64,000 nt of DNA from Tenacibaculum sp. SG-28 (GCF_002954385.1 NZ_MQVY01000002.1:353690-417689); one strand, 5' to 3'; shown: positions 7,986-17,704, counted from the stretch's first letter. Numbers and translations are program-made. Notes: generated by a model from the sequence alone, not told the origin.

Positions 7986-8223
7986 TTATATGCAATACAT
8001 TAATATCGAAGAAACCAAATATACTAATAAAATCGCACCAAATAATACGGTGAAGTAAAACCCGACCTCGAATAGAATGTCATGTGAAGAAAAAAGTAGC
8101 AACATATGCACCTATCCATGCACTAGATTTGGATTCTTTTTCCGTATCAATTGCAACAGGGTAAAAAATATTGGAAAGAAATAAATAAGATAGCGTAGAA
8201 CAAATAAGTACAAAAGCCAGCAT
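7986..8223 (-). pseudogene. Small membrane protein, frameshifted
   Basis: Reading leftwards from an ATG at 8221-8223, the frame gives MLAFVLICSTLSYLFLSNIF, then YPVAIDTEKESKSSAWIGAY and a stop. Shifting by one base at about 8078-8085 (beside a T6 tract) restores HDILFEVGFYFTVLFGAIL and a hydrophobic tail to a TAA at 7986-7988. The repaired product would have about 80 residues and two or three membrane segments. I do not recognise the family. Its start codon lies inside the right direct repeat, so the same ATG in the left repeat (589-591) opens only four codons before a stop. The element boundary may therefore have cut this gene. Confidence 0.4.
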
Positions 8224-8277
8224 TCATAAGATCTTAGATAATGTAAAATCTCTAAGACTTTTTTATGAACTTACGCC
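8212..8277 (+). repeat. Right copy of island-bracketing direct repeat (attR-like)
   Basis: AAAAGCCAGCATT, the hairpin TCTTAGA/TCTAAGA (8232-8238 and 8251-8257) with a T6 tail, and ATGAACTTACGCC repeat the order seen at 580-647. It is preceded by GTACAAA as in the left copy. The 7.6 kb between the copies carry the integrase remnants, the IS remnant and the AbiC-like gene. Confidence 0.55.
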
Positions 8278-8366
8278 AAAGGAAAAACCACCTGAAACAG
8301 CACCTATAACCCAGAGCAAACAAATAATAAAAAAAAGAGGTTTTTGACAAAAAAAAATCAATATCC

Positions 8367-8579
8367 CTATGGATGAAATCGCCTATGTTCTTTATTTTTT
8401 AAAATATCTAGAGAAGAACTACATCGATTAGACTGCATTTCAAGCACATAATAATTGCTACAATGCCACTCATCATAGACGTGACCTTCTTCTTTTTCTT
8501 GACCGTAGAAGTCACCGATATATAAAATTAAAATGGCCGTTAGTAGTATCCTTTTTAATATTCTTTTCATTTTGCTCAA
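8367..8579 (-). CDS. Small secreted protein of unknown function
   Basis: The 70-residue product starts MSKMKRILKRILLTAIL and has a signal peptide that probably ends at IGDFYGQ (about residue 27). The mature part is only about 43 residues, with two cysteines (WHCSNYY, NRCSSS) that could pair in the periplasm. The third codon after the first ATG (MKRILK, start 8570) is an equally good start. No family was recognised. It is the first gene outside the right direct repeat. Confidence 0.4.
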   Translation of the reverse strand: MSKMKRILKRILLTAILILYIGDFYGQEKEEGHVYDEWHCSNYYVLEMQSNRCSSSLDILKNKEHRRFHP

Positions 8580-8767
8580 TTTTATACCTTAATACTACAC
8601 AAATATATCATCCACATTAATAACTTACATCTAGTTTTATAAAACACCACGTATTATGTGCAGCAAATGATTGTACTTTTAAAAGTTACTTTTACCCTCA
8701 TTTTTTTTAAAACTAACTAATAAACTTTTTTTAAAACGGAGGGTCTAAAAGGAAAACACCTTTAAAC

Positions 8768-9829
8768 ATGACACTACGTACATTAAATTGTTGGATCCTT
8801 TTTGTGGCAGTATGTAGTACTGCTTGTACTAACGAAGAAGCCATCTCGGTAATAGAAGAAACGCCTGTTGTTCAAAAAGAAGCGACGTATAACACCTCGA
8901 AAATTCAAGACATTACCTATGCCGAAGGACTAAGTCACAATGCATCAAGCACTACTCCTTTTTCCATACCCCTAAAACTAGATGTGTATTACCCCGATAC
9001 CAACACTACAAGCAAACCGGTATTTATGTTTATTCATGGTGGTGGATTTAAGGGCGGCATAAAGCATAAACCAGAAATTGTGGAAATGGCGGAATACTAT
9101 GCCTCGAGAGGATGGGTTTTTGTTTCCATAGACTACCGAACTACAGAGGAGTTGGGAAGTATACAAGGTAAAACCAAAGAGGAAGTGCTAGAATACTACC
9201 GTGGCATTGCACCCAAAGAATGGGTAACTAATGCTTTGGAGGGAGCAGAAAACCCAGAACAAGTACAACAGGCTATTGCCATGTATACCGCACAAAGAGA
9301 TGCAAAAGCTGCCCTTCGCTGGATAGTAGCCAATAAAAACACCTACGGCGTAAATACCGACTACATTTCCGTAGGAGGGGCATCGGCAGGCGCAATTACC
9401 TGCATCGCTTTGGGAATTTCAAATCTAGAAGACTTTAAAGGTGAAATGGGCTGGGAAGAAGATCCTTCTTTAGCAACCACCAATGAAAACGAAACCTATG
9501 CGGTACGCAGTATGATTTATTTTTGGGGATCTACCATTAAATTAGATGTTTTTGAAAGTGTATACCAAAAAAACAGGTACGACAGTAATGACCCAGAATT
9601 ATTTATGGCGCACGGAACGGCGCAAGACCTTGTAACCCCGTATTCAGAGGCATTAGAATTACAAGAAATATACAAATCTCTGGGAATTCACCACGAGTTG
9701 GCAACTATCGAAACACCTAATGGTACACCTGCCGGACATGGAGCTTGGAATGGCGTTTTTAATGGCAAAGGATTATTTGAACTAACATTTGATTTTATTA
9801 GCAAACGGCAAGCGTTACTAGTAGAATAA
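8768..9829 (+). CDS. Alpha/beta-hydrolase esterase lipoprotein (carboxylesterase-like)
   Basis: The 353-residue protein has a lipoprotein-like signal (CSTAC, Cys20). The hydrolase core starts near residue 66. The oxyanion-hole motif HGGGF is at 90-94, the nucleophile elbow GGASAG puts Ser206 in place, and a late GHGAW supplies the probable catalytic His. The DLVTPYSEA segment is a likely site for the acid. The layout resembles short-chain and feruloyl-type esterases that act on polysaccharide or lipid esters. The insertion between the oxyanion hole and the elbow (about 125-175) would form a lid. It stands alone, with no polysaccharide-utilisation genes beside it, so the substrate is open. Confidence 0.8.
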   Translation: MTLRTLNCWILFVAVCSTACTNEEAISVIEETPVVQKEATYNTSKIQDITYAEGLSHNASSTTPFSIPLKLDVYYPDTNTTSKPVFMFIHGGGFKGGIKHKPEIVEMAEYYASRGWVFVSIDYRTTEELGSIQGKTKEEVLEYYRGIAPKEWVTNALEGAENPEQVQQAIAMYTAQRDAKAALRWIVANKNTYGVNTDYISVGGASAGAITCIALGISNLEDFKGEMGWEEDPSLATTNENETYAVRSMIYFWGSTIKLDVFESVYQKNRYDSNDPELFMAHGTAQDLVTPYSEALELQEIYKSLGIHHELATIETPNGTPAGHGAWNGVFNGKGLFELTFDFISKRQALLVE

Positions 9830-9983
9830 TACACTAGTAAACAAAAAACTGTAACGATGCAAAAACCTTTTTACTAGGGCACAGCTATAAAAAAATAAAA
9901 AGTATTTTTTTTCGTATATTTAAGAAAGATCGCAAATACAGGATTTCATTGTTTAAAAAATCCTTGCTTTTTAAAATTTACTT

Positions 9984-10556
9984 ATGAAAAATTTTGTTTT
10001 ATTATTCACGCTATTTTATGGTTTTACCCTACTACAAATACAGGCCCAAGAAACTACTATTATAGAGACGGAAGGAAATTTAGAGTCGCCAAACCCTTGT
10101 AATTGCGTTCCGATATCCGAAATAAATCAGCAACACAATCCTGCAGATATATATATAGGTATGAGAAAATGTATCGAACAAAAAGACTACGCAAAAGCAG
10201 CAAGATTATTTGCTATTGCAGGCGTTTTTGGGCGATTTGACACGTTTCGAGTACAAGATAAAACAGCACACCAAGCACTTGCAGTATTGCAACAAAACAC
10301 CATCAGTACCATATCGGAAGAAGATAGAAAAATAATGGTAGAGCAACTTAAAAAAGTTCTCGAAAAAAACTCTCGTGAATTGTATGCTGTATGCCAAGAA
10401 ATTCAAAAAGTTGGTACCCCTACCTACCATCCAAAATATATGATTCAACACGGTATGCAAGCGTTTTTAAATCCGGAAGGAGATGGATTAGTTCCAAATT
10501 TTAATTCAAAAGAATCTTGGAAATTAGCATTAAATAGTTATTTAAATTGTGAATAA
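9984..10556 (+). CDS. Secreted helical protein of unknown function
   Basis: The 190-residue product has a signal peptide (MKNFVLLFTLFYGFTLLQIQAQ). A cysteine pair CNC (about residues 39-41) follows, then an all-helical region (DIYIGMRKCIEQKDYAKAARLFAIAG and EDRKIMVEQLKKVLEKNSRELY) that looks like two tetratricopeptide-type helices. Four cysteines in the mature part suggest an extracytoplasmic fold with disulfides. I do not recognise the family. It has its own 150-base upstream region containing TATATTTAAG near 9915. Confidence 0.45.
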   Translation: MKNFVLLFTLFYGFTLLQIQAQETTIIETEGNLESPNPCNCVPISEINQQHNPADIYIGMRKCIEQKDYAKAARLFAIAGVFGRFDTFRVQDKTAHQALAVLQQNTISTISEEDRKIMVEQLKKVLEKNSRELYAVCQEIQKVGTPTYHPKYMIQHGMQAFLNPEGDGLVPNFNSKESWKLALNSYLNCE

Positions 10557-10667
10557 CACCAATATTTTAGAGCACGCCTACTACTAATTACGCTGTAAAA
10601 AATTTAAAAAATACGACATTCTTTCGATTGCCGTACCTTATTTTTGGTAAGAGTAACATCGTTTGTA

Positions 10668-11687
10668 ATGGATTCACTAACACAAATTGTATTAGGAGCA
10701 GCAACGGCAGAGGCTGTGGTAGGAAATAAAATAGGAAATAAAGCACTTTTACTAGGCGCAATTGTAGGGACCATTCCTGATTTAGATGTATTGGCCAGTC
10801 CTTTGTTAAGTGTTGCTGCAGCGTTAGAGTTTCATCGCAGTTTTAGTCATTCTATCCTATTCGCAATTTTTGGGGGAGGTATATTTGCCTATCTTTTCTG
10901 GAAAATTTTCAACTGGAAAACTATAGGCTATAAAGCGTTATATTGGGTTTTCTTTCTTTGTTTTCTAACACATATTCTCCTAGATACCTGTACCACGTGG
11001 GGAACACAGCTACTTTGGCCCTTTACTAGCTATGGGTATGCGCTTTACAGCGTTTTTGTAGTGGATCCTTTTTATACCATACCATTTCTGCTGTGTGTAC
11101 TTAGTATACTTTTTATACAAAAGACAAATCCATGGCGAAGACGAATAAATTGGCTTGGCATAATCTGGAGTACTTCCTATTTAATCTTGGGCTTAGTATT
11201 GCAGCACCGAGCTGCCGATATTTTTACAAAAAATGCAGCCGAGCAAGGCATACAAACAGAGGATATAATTACGAAAACAACACCAGGTAACATTATTCTT
11301 TGGAGTTGTTCTATAAAAACTAAAACCGGATTTTACAACGGATTTTATTCTTTTTTCGATAAAGAAGACACCATTGCTTTCGAATTTGAACCAGCCAATA
11401 CTCATTTGCTAGATCCTTTTCGTTACCATCGAGAAGTTCAAACTCTCATCAAGGTTTCAAAAGGATTTTACAGCGTTGAAAAAACAAATAGTGGTGTTCT
11501 AATGAATGATGTACGTTTTGGCAAATTTAATGGTTGGCAGGGAGAAGATAAAGGTACCTATGTTTTTAAATACAATATAGATACTTTAAAAGGTGGCTCC
11601 CTGCAAATAAAGGAAAACACCTACAGAGAAGCGCCAGATAAAGCATATACCAAAGCATTTTTTAGTCGTGTTCTAGGAAAAAAATAA
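10668..11687 (+). CDS. YdjM/LexA-binding-type inner-membrane metal-dependent hydrolase
   Basis: The start was set at the ATG at 10668 (MDSLTQIVLGAATAEAVVG), the conserved beginning of PF04307 proteins. A TTG eight codons upstream is unlikely, because a TATTTTTG promoter box overlaps it at 10639-10646. The 339-residue product has GTIPDLDVLASP, HRSFSHSILF and THILLDTCTTWGTQLLWPF, giving the His/Asp positions of this family in the first half, among four or five membrane helices. The soluble C-terminal 150 residues are family-typical in Bacteroidota. The substrate is unknown; members are SOS-induced in enterics. Confidence 0.85.
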   Translation: MDSLTQIVLGAATAEAVVGNKIGNKALLLGAIVGTIPDLDVLASPLLSVAAALEFHRSFSHSILFAIFGGGIFAYLFWKIFNWKTIGYKALYWVFFLCFLTHILLDTCTTWGTQLLWPFTSYGYALYSVFVVDPFYTIPFLLCVLSILFIQKTNPWRRRINWLGIIWSTSYLILGLVLQHRAADIFTKNAAEQGIQTEDIITKTTPGNIILWSCSIKTKTGFYNGFYSFFDKEDTIAFEFEPANTHLLDPFRYHREVQTLIKVSKGFYSVEKTNSGVLMNDVRFGKFNGWQGEDKGTYVFKYNIDTLKGGSLQIKENTYREAPDKAYTKAFFSRVLGKK

Positions 11688-11945
11688 GCTGTTATTTTTA
11701 CAAATAGGTATAGGATTTCGAGCATCAAATAAGTATATACCATCATAAAAAATGTAGTATCACATTAAAATAGTATTTTATCTTCTTTGGATAAAAATTT
11801 CATTATTGGTAATTAAAACATATGAATGTTATTTAAAATTCAATAAATGATTTAATATAGTTGCATATTTTCAGTATCTTCAACCCCTTAAACTTTAACC
11901 CGTCTATCTTAATTTCGATTAGTTTAGATTTTCAATAACAACAAA

Positions 11946-14900
11946 ATGAATACAATATCCAAACTACAGAAGAGCGCTATTGCATTATGCGTCTCTTTTA
12001 TTTTTTTCTGTTGTATCCCATCTAGTTTTGGGCAAAACACCAAGAAAACAAATAATGTAAAAAAAGTTAATAACAGTGCCATTTTCAATGGTTTAAAATT
12101 TCGAAGTATTGGTCCTGCCTTAATGTCAGGAAGAATTGCAGATATTGTTATACACCCTAAAAACGAAAATATATGGTATGTAGCAGTGGCGTCTGGTGGT
12201 GTATGGAAAACAGAAAACTCAGGAACCACATGGAATTCTATTTTTGATGGTCAGGTTAGTTACTCGATAGGATGCATCACTCTAGATCCTCAAAACCCTG
12301 ATATTGTATGGGTTGGTACTGGAGAAAATGTAGGAGGTCGTCATATAGGATATGGCGATGGTATATATAAAAGTGAAAATGGTGGAAAGTCATGGAAAAA
12401 TATGGGACTTCAAAAGTCGGAACACCTGTCGAAAATTATCATACATCCAACAGACTCCAATATCATGTGGGTTGCCTCACAAGGACCATTATGGAGTAGT
12501 GGTGGAGAACGCGGTGTTTACAAATCTACAGACGGTGGAAAAACCTGGGAACGTAAAATAGGCGATGCAGAATGGGTTGGTGCTACCGACTTGTTAATAG
12601 ACCCTAGAAACCCAGATCTTTTGTATGCTGCAACCTGGCAACGCCATAGAACTGTAGCGGGGTATCTTGGTGGAGGACCAGGATCGGGAATTCACAAATC
12701 TACAGACGGTGGAGAAACCTGGACAAAATTATCAAATGGATTACCAGGAGGAAATATGGGAAAAATTGGTTTGGCTATATCGCCACAAAAACCAGATGTT
12801 GTATATGCCGCAATTGAATTAGACAGAAGAAAAGGAGGCGTGTATAAAAGTGAAAATAAAGGAGGTTCTTGGAAGAAAATGAGTGATGCAGTATCTGGTG
12901 GAACAGGACCACACTACTACCAAGAATTATATGCTTCTCCGCATCGATTTGATCATTTATTTTTGGCCAACAACTACATGTTAGAATCTTTTGATGGCGG
13001 AAAAACATTTAGCAGAATGAACGAATCTGAAAAACACGTAGACAACCATGCCGTTGCTTTTAAAAACGAAGATCCTAATTATATTTTAGTGGGGTGTGAC
13101 GGTGGTCTGTACGAGAGTTTTGACAATACCAAAAACTGGAAATTTATCGACAACTTACCAGTTACACAATTTTATAAAATTGCTGTAGACGACGCAGAGC
13201 CATTTTATTATGTGTACGGTGGGACACAAGATAACAACACACAGGCAGCCCCTTCGAGAACAGACAATATCCACGGCATACGAAATTCCGATTGGTTTAT
13301 AGTTTTAGGTGGTGACGGACACCAACCAGCAACAGAACCAGGCAATCCTAATGTGGTATATGCGCAATGGCAACAAGGAAACCTAAATCGTCACGATCGA
13401 GCTTCGGGAGAAAATGTAAGCATTAAACCTCAACCCGAATTGGGGGAAAAAACAGAGCGTTATAATTGGGATGCCCCTATATTAGTAAGTCCACACAATC
13501 CTAAAAGAATTTACCACGCTTCACAACGGGTATGGAAATCGGAAGACAGAGGGGACTCTTGGCAAGTAATCTCTAAAGATTTAACAAAGAATATAGAGCG
13601 TATTCAAACACCATTTTATGGAAAAAAACAAAAATGGGACAATGCCTGGGATATTTATGCGATGTCTAATTACAGTACGATTACCTCTTTATCGGAATCG
13701 CCTAAACAAGAGGGCTTGTTGTATGCAGGAACCGATGACGGCATCATTCAAGTTACAGAGGATGGCGGAGCAAACTGGAGGAAAATCAATTTTTCTAAAA
13801 TTAAAGGATTACCAGAGACAGCATTTGTAAACGATATCAAGGCAGATTTATACGATGCAAATGTGGTGTATGCGGTATTTGATAACCATAAATACGGAGA
13901 CTACCAACCGTATTTATTTAAAAGTACCAACAAAGGAAAAACTTGGGAAAATATGGCTAACAATCTTCCCGACCGAACGCTATTATGGCGCATTGTACAA
14001 GACCATGTAAATAGTAATTTACTATTTTTAGGTACAGAATATGGCGTATATTTTAGCACAAACAAAGGAAAAACCTGGACAAAATTAAAAGGCGGACTTC
14101 CTAATATAGCAGTGCGAGATTTGGCAATTCAAAAAAGAGAAAATGATTTAATTGCCGGAACCTTTGGTAGAGGTATTTACATTCTTGATGACTATTCGGC
14201 ACTCCGAAATATAGACAGCAACAAAGAAGCGCAACTATTTGCCCCTAGAGATGGAAAATGGTATAAGCAACGTCGCGTATTAGGTGGTGGTAAAAAAGCT
14301 TCCCAAGGAGATAATTTTTATGTAGCAGAAAACCCATCTTATGGTGTAGAATTCACGTATTACATAAAAGATGAATACCAATCAAAAGTAGCAAAACGTT
14401 TGGCGCAAGAAAAAGAAATTGAGAAAAACAATGGCGTAGTAGCGACGCCTGAATGGTCTGTATTAGAAGCAGAACAAAAAGAAATAAAGCCAGAATTATG
14501 GTTGTTTATCTATGATACCAGTGGCAATATTCTCCGAAGAATTCAAGCAAAAAATGCGCAAGGAATACACCGAACCAGTTGGGATCTTTCTACCGAACCA
14601 ACCTATACTATTTCTGCCAATACGATAAACAATAGAGGTAGAGGTTATATGGTAGCCCCAGGAACCTATGCAGCTTCCCTTTTAAAGCAAATAGATGGAA
14701 AATATACCGCTATCACAGACAAAGTTACCTTTAGTGTTGTTCCTTTTGGAAAAAGTATCGAAAACGGCAGCGCGCCAGAGGTAGTTGTAGCACACTGGAA
14801 AACCATAGGGGATTTGTCTTCTAAAGTTAGAGATCTTCAAATGGATGTAAGTACTACAAATAATAAAATCAAAATGATGCTTAAAGCCTACGATAGAGCT

Positions 14901-15242
14901 CCAAGAAGTAACGAAAATCTTCATGCAGAACTCTTAAAATTACGAGGAGAAATGCAAACCATAGACCAACAGTTCAATGGAAGCAAAGCTCGTGGTGAAG
15001 TTGGGGAGAAAAATGAATATCCATCTATCAGAGACTACATGTGGGCAGCAAGTGCAAATAGTACCTATGGCCCTACTGCAGCTCACTTGAAGTATTTAGA
15101 AAATGCTAAAAGTCTCTTTAGAGAAACATCTTCCAAACTAAAACAAGTGAAAAATGGTCTAACGCCTTTAGAAAAACAACTAGAGCTAACCGGAGCTCCA
15201 AAGATTATACAAGAAAATATAGCAACTCCGACACTAGACTAA
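11946..15242 (+). CDS. Sortilin/VPS10-like BNR-repeat exoprotein, long form
   Basis: The 1098-residue secreted protein has a signal peptide ending SSFGQ. It carries at least eight Asp-box turns of the form S.D.GxTW (YKSTDGGKTW, HKSTDGGETW, KSEDRGDSW, STNKGKTW), making up a ten-bladed propeller over about residues 45-745. The GSGR.. start (FRSIGPALMSGRIADI) and the DNHA/GGDGHQ motifs are those of the glycosyl-hydrolase/sortilin group common in Bacteroidota. After the propeller come a Gly-Thr-Tyr beta domain and a helical tail. No sialidase arginine triad was identified, so it may bind rather than cleave. A paralogue is encoded at 27161-29980. Confidence 0.85.
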   Translation: MNTISKLQKSAIALCVSFIFFCCIPSSFGQNTKKTNNVKKVNNSAIFNGLKFRSIGPALMSGRIADIVIHPKNENIWYVAVASGGVWKTENSGTTWNSIFDGQVSYSIGCITLDPQNPDIVWVGTGENVGGRHIGYGDGIYKSENGGKSWKNMGLQKSEHLSKIIIHPTDSNIMWVASQGPLWSSGGERGVYKSTDGGKTWERKIGDAEWVGATDLLIDPRNPDLLYAATWQRHRTVAGYLGGGPGSGIHKSTDGGETWTKLSNGLPGGNMGKIGLAISPQKPDVVYAAIELDRRKGGVYKSENKGGSWKKMSDAVSGGTGPHYYQELYASPHRFDHLFLANNYMLESFDGGKTFSRMNESEKHVDNHAVAFKNEDPNYILVGCDGGLYESFDNTKNWKFIDNLPVTQFYKIAVDDAEPFYYVYGGTQDNNTQAAPSRTDNIHGIRNSDWFIVLGGDGHQPATEPGNPNVVYAQWQQGNLNRHDRASGENVSIKPQPELGEKTERYNWDAPILVSPHNPKRIYHASQRVWKSEDRGDSWQVISKDLTKNIERIQTPFYGKKQKWDNAWDIYAMSNYSTITSLSESPKQEGLLYAGTDDGIIQVTEDGGANWRKINFSKIKGLPETAFVNDIKADLYDANVVYAVFDNHKYGDYQPYLFKSTNKGKTWENMANNLPDRTLLWRIVQDHVNSNLLFLGTEYGVYFSTNKGKTWTKLKGGLPNIAVRDLAIQKRENDLIAGTFGRGIYILDDYSALRNIDSNKEAQLFAPRDGKWYKQRRVLGGGKKASQGDNFYVAENPSYGVEFTYYIKDEYQSKVAKRLAQEKEIEKNNGVVATPEWSVLEAEQKEIKPELWLFIYDTSGNILRRIQAKNAQGIHRTSWDLSTEPTYTISANTINNRGRGYMVAPGTYAASLLKQIDGKYTAITDKVTFSVVPFGKSIENGSAPEVVVAHWKTIGDLSSKVRDLQMDVSTTNNKIKMMLKAYDRAPRSNENLHAELLKLRGEMQTIDQQFNGSKARGEVGEKNEYPSIRDYMWAASANSTYGPTAAHLKYLENAKSLFRETSSKLKQVKNGLTPLEKQLELTGAPKIIQENIATPTLD

Positions 15243-15279
15243 GCAGCTTCAAAAAAGGTATCTCGCCTTTAGGGTAGCT

Positions 15280-15333
15280 AACAACTCCTCTCTTTTTCTT
15301 TAATTCTTAGAAAAAAGAGAGGAGTTGTTGTTT
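15280..15333 (+). terminator. Long-stem terminator after the BNR-repeat gene
   Basis: AACAACTCCTCTCTTTTT (15280-15297) pairs perfectly over 18 bp with 15312-15329, with a 14-base loop, and is followed by GTTTTAAAATTTTT. It lies 40 bases after the stop of the BNR-repeat gene. Confidence 0.85.
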
Positions 15334-15480
15334 TAAAATTTTTGTCGCAAAAATCTAATGTTAACTCTTGTAAAAATTACCACAACTAAATTTTAAGTAA
15401 TTTTGTGTTTTATTTTTGTAGCCTTTTGATAGGCCATTTGAGGCAATGCCAAAAAAACAGAATCTTTAGAAAAACAATCT

Positions 15481-16686
15481 ATGCAAAAACAAAAAGGAAT
15501 TCCACTCGTAATACTAAACGGATTTCTAGGATCTGGGAAAACCACCTTATTTAGAAGTCTTTTAGCGCAATCTAAAAGGAAAGGTCTACACGTTTGTGCC
15601 ATTGTAAACGACATGAGTGAATTAGACGTTGATGGGGAATTAATCGGAAACACCGATGCTGTGGAGGAAGATAACAGTATCCTAGAATCCATTTCTTCTT
15701 GTGTGCTTAGCAGTGCGAAAGGGCTCGAAAAACTAGATCTTGCTATCGATAAATTGTGCAAAAATCAAAAACCTGAATTGTTAATTATTGAAACATCAGG
15801 AAGTTGTCATCCAATGCCACTTATTGCATATTTCAAAGAACATACAAAAGTTACACTAACGGGAGTATTTGCCCTTGTAGACAGTTTAATGTTATCGCAT
15901 GATTTTAATTACGGGGAAACTTTAATACCTCGTATGCAACAAAATATAAGCGCAGGAAAACGCGATACGGTAAATTTACTGGTAGAACAAATTATGTTTT
16001 GTAGTCATATCTTTCTCACAAAATCCGATCGTATTGCAAAGGATAAATTGCCACATATTGCTTCTTTTATTCAAGATATAAATCCATACGCATCGACACA
16101 TTCAGTAGTTTTTGGAAAGCTTAATATAAATTCACTTTTTGAACTAGAGGAATACAACTACGACAACGTTACCCAACTAATAAAAGAATTACAACCTATT
16201 CTAGCTGCAGAGGCAACCGAAGAGCAACCTTATGATCTTGTGTATCGAGTTATCAAAGACGATCGTCCATTTCATCCGAAACGCCTTTGGGATATATGTC
16301 ATCAGTACCTAGATCATAGAATTTACAGAAGTAAAGGGTTTTTCTGGTTAGCGAGTAGGAATAAACATTCTATGCTTTGGAACCAAGCAGCTGGCGGAAT
16401 AAACCTAGAAATCATTGGATCTTGGCGTTCGGGAATTGTAGAAAGTGAAAATCATGGACTTTCTGAGATGGAAATAGTAGAGCTACAAGAAATGCTTAAA
16501 AAAGAAAAAGGCAGATTTGGTGACCGTCACTGCGACCTAACCGTTATTGGAGATGTATCGCAGATAGATCGATTTACCAAAGCACTAGAATCGTGCTTTC
16601 TTACCGAGGAAGAAATAACGCTTTGGTACGAAGGCTACAATTTCGAAGACCCATGGCCTACAAATATTGTTAGAATGACGAATTAA
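15481..16686 (+). CDS. COG0523 (CobW-like) GTPase with an altered metal motif
   Basis: The 401-residue cytoplasmic protein has Walker A GFLGSGKTT (14-22), NDMSELDVD (switch region), ETSG (Walker-B region) and TKSD (base recognition). A C-terminal CobW_C domain runs from about 245 to 400 with HPKRLWDIC. Members deliver zinc or other metals to client enzymes using GTP. The usual CxCC between switch regions is reduced to SSCVLSS (Cys74 only), although histidine-rich segments occur later (GDRHCDL). The gene is monocistronic and no zinc-responsive site was seen upstream. The target metal is therefore uncertain. Confidence 0.85.
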   Translation: MQKQKGIPLVILNGFLGSGKTTLFRSLLAQSKRKGLHVCAIVNDMSELDVDGELIGNTDAVEEDNSILESISSCVLSSAKGLEKLDLAIDKLCKNQKPELLIIETSGSCHPMPLIAYFKEHTKVTLTGVFALVDSLMLSHDFNYGETLIPRMQQNISAGKRDTVNLLVEQIMFCSHIFLTKSDRIAKDKLPHIASFIQDINPYASTHSVVFGKLNINSLFELEEYNYDNVTQLIKELQPILAAEATEEQPYDLVYRVIKDDRPFHPKRLWDICHQYLDHRIYRSKGFFWLASRNKHSMLWNQAAGGINLEIIGSWRSGIVESENHGLSEMEIVELQEMLKKEKGRFGDRHCDLTVIGDVSQIDRFTKALESCFLTEEEITLWYEGYNFEDPWPTNIVRMTN

Positions 16687-17068
16687 AAGATAGAAATTTA
16701 TACTTCTCCTTTATTTTTTTAACACACTAGCCCAACCGTTACTACTAAAGTCTAAAACTATCAGAATATTAGAACTTTACCCTCACCCACCCTAAAATCA
16801 TCGTAATTAGAAATGTAACAATACAACAATAATGCTATTCTTTTTTTCATTTACTTGGTAACAAATGCAGTAGTGAATCGTCTCCATAAAATAATGTAAC
16901 CTAGTAGCTACTTTTTATAATTTTATGTGTCATTTATTCTAGATACATTAATATATACATAAAATTATAAGACAGAGCAAGGACAATTTAACTGGGTTGC
17001 TTCTGTAAGAGTAGCTAGAGATTAACTTTTACAGGAAATTTTAATAATCACTCAAATATCCATAAAAA
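16687..17068. other. Intergenic region with a 14-bp inverted repeat (16915-16970)
   Basis: No gene was recognised. TTATAATTTTATGT at 16915-16928 pairs exactly with ACATAAAATTATAA at 16957-16970 across a 28-base spacer. There is no T run behind it. It could be a regulatory hairpin in the leader of the ankyrin gene or the end of a decayed small element. Confidence 0.45.
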
Positions 17069-17512
17069 ATGACAAAAAAATTATTTATTACCAGTATGCT
17101 ATTGTTCTTTGTAAACGTTCTTATTGGGCAAGAATTAGACAAGGAAACACTTCGAAACATTTATGAAGGGAATACAGCCGGTTTAGCAGCGTTAACCCAA
17201 AAGGAAGCAATTAATAAGTGTTATTCTGTAAAGGGTAATTCGTATTCTATTTTAGCGATAAGTATAAAAATGAAACAAATGAAATCGCTTCAGTATTTCA
17301 CAGAAAAAGGTGCGGATATTAATAAGGTATGTATGGAAAAAACTCCGATAATGTATGCGGTAAAATACGGGCAACTAGAAATGGTGAAGTACCTAACAGA
17401 ACAAGGTGCAACTTTAAACACGCAAACCTCTAGAGGAAGAACAGCTTTAGACTATGCAAAAAAGTATGAGCAAAGTGAAATTGAAGCGTATCTTAAAGAA
17501 AAATGGCAATAA
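17069..17512 (+). CDS. Secreted ankyrin-repeat protein
   Basis: The 147-residue protein has a signal peptide ending NVLIGQ, followed by about three ankyrin repeats. These are a degenerate first one (SILAISIKMKQMKSLQYFTEK), KTPIMYAVKYGQLEMVKYLTEQ and RGRTALDYAKKYEQSEIEAYL. The repeats carry the TPLxxA..xGxxxxVxxLLxxGA pattern and form a small protein-binding solenoid, here in the periplasm. The partner is unknown. It has no obvious operon neighbour, and a 190-base gap separates it from the following S9 peptidase. Confidence 0.75.
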   Translation: MTKKLFITSMLLFFVNVLIGQELDKETLRNIYEGNTAGLAALTQKEAINKCYSVKGNSYSILAISIKMKQMKSLQYFTEKGADINKVCMEKTPIMYAVKYGQLEMVKYLTEQGATLNTQTSRGRTALDYAKKYEQSEIEAYLKEKWQ

Positions 17513-17704
17513 ACCTATGTAGGAACTCTTCATATGCGTTAAGGGATGCACAATTTTAAAATTTGGTAGTGGTCTCATTAAAAAGATACAGAAAACTGGT
17601 CGATTAAAACGACATTCAAAAATAAGTGCATATTTGAAAAAAAGTACACAAGGATTTTTCATTTAAAATGTATAATTTTATACAAAAGTTAAACCCTAAT
17701 CAAA

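Noticed and set aside
8278..8366. Third integrase remnant after the right repeat
   Set aside because: The translation (LTPKEKPPETAPITQ...) does not resemble the integrase start peptide and ends quickly.
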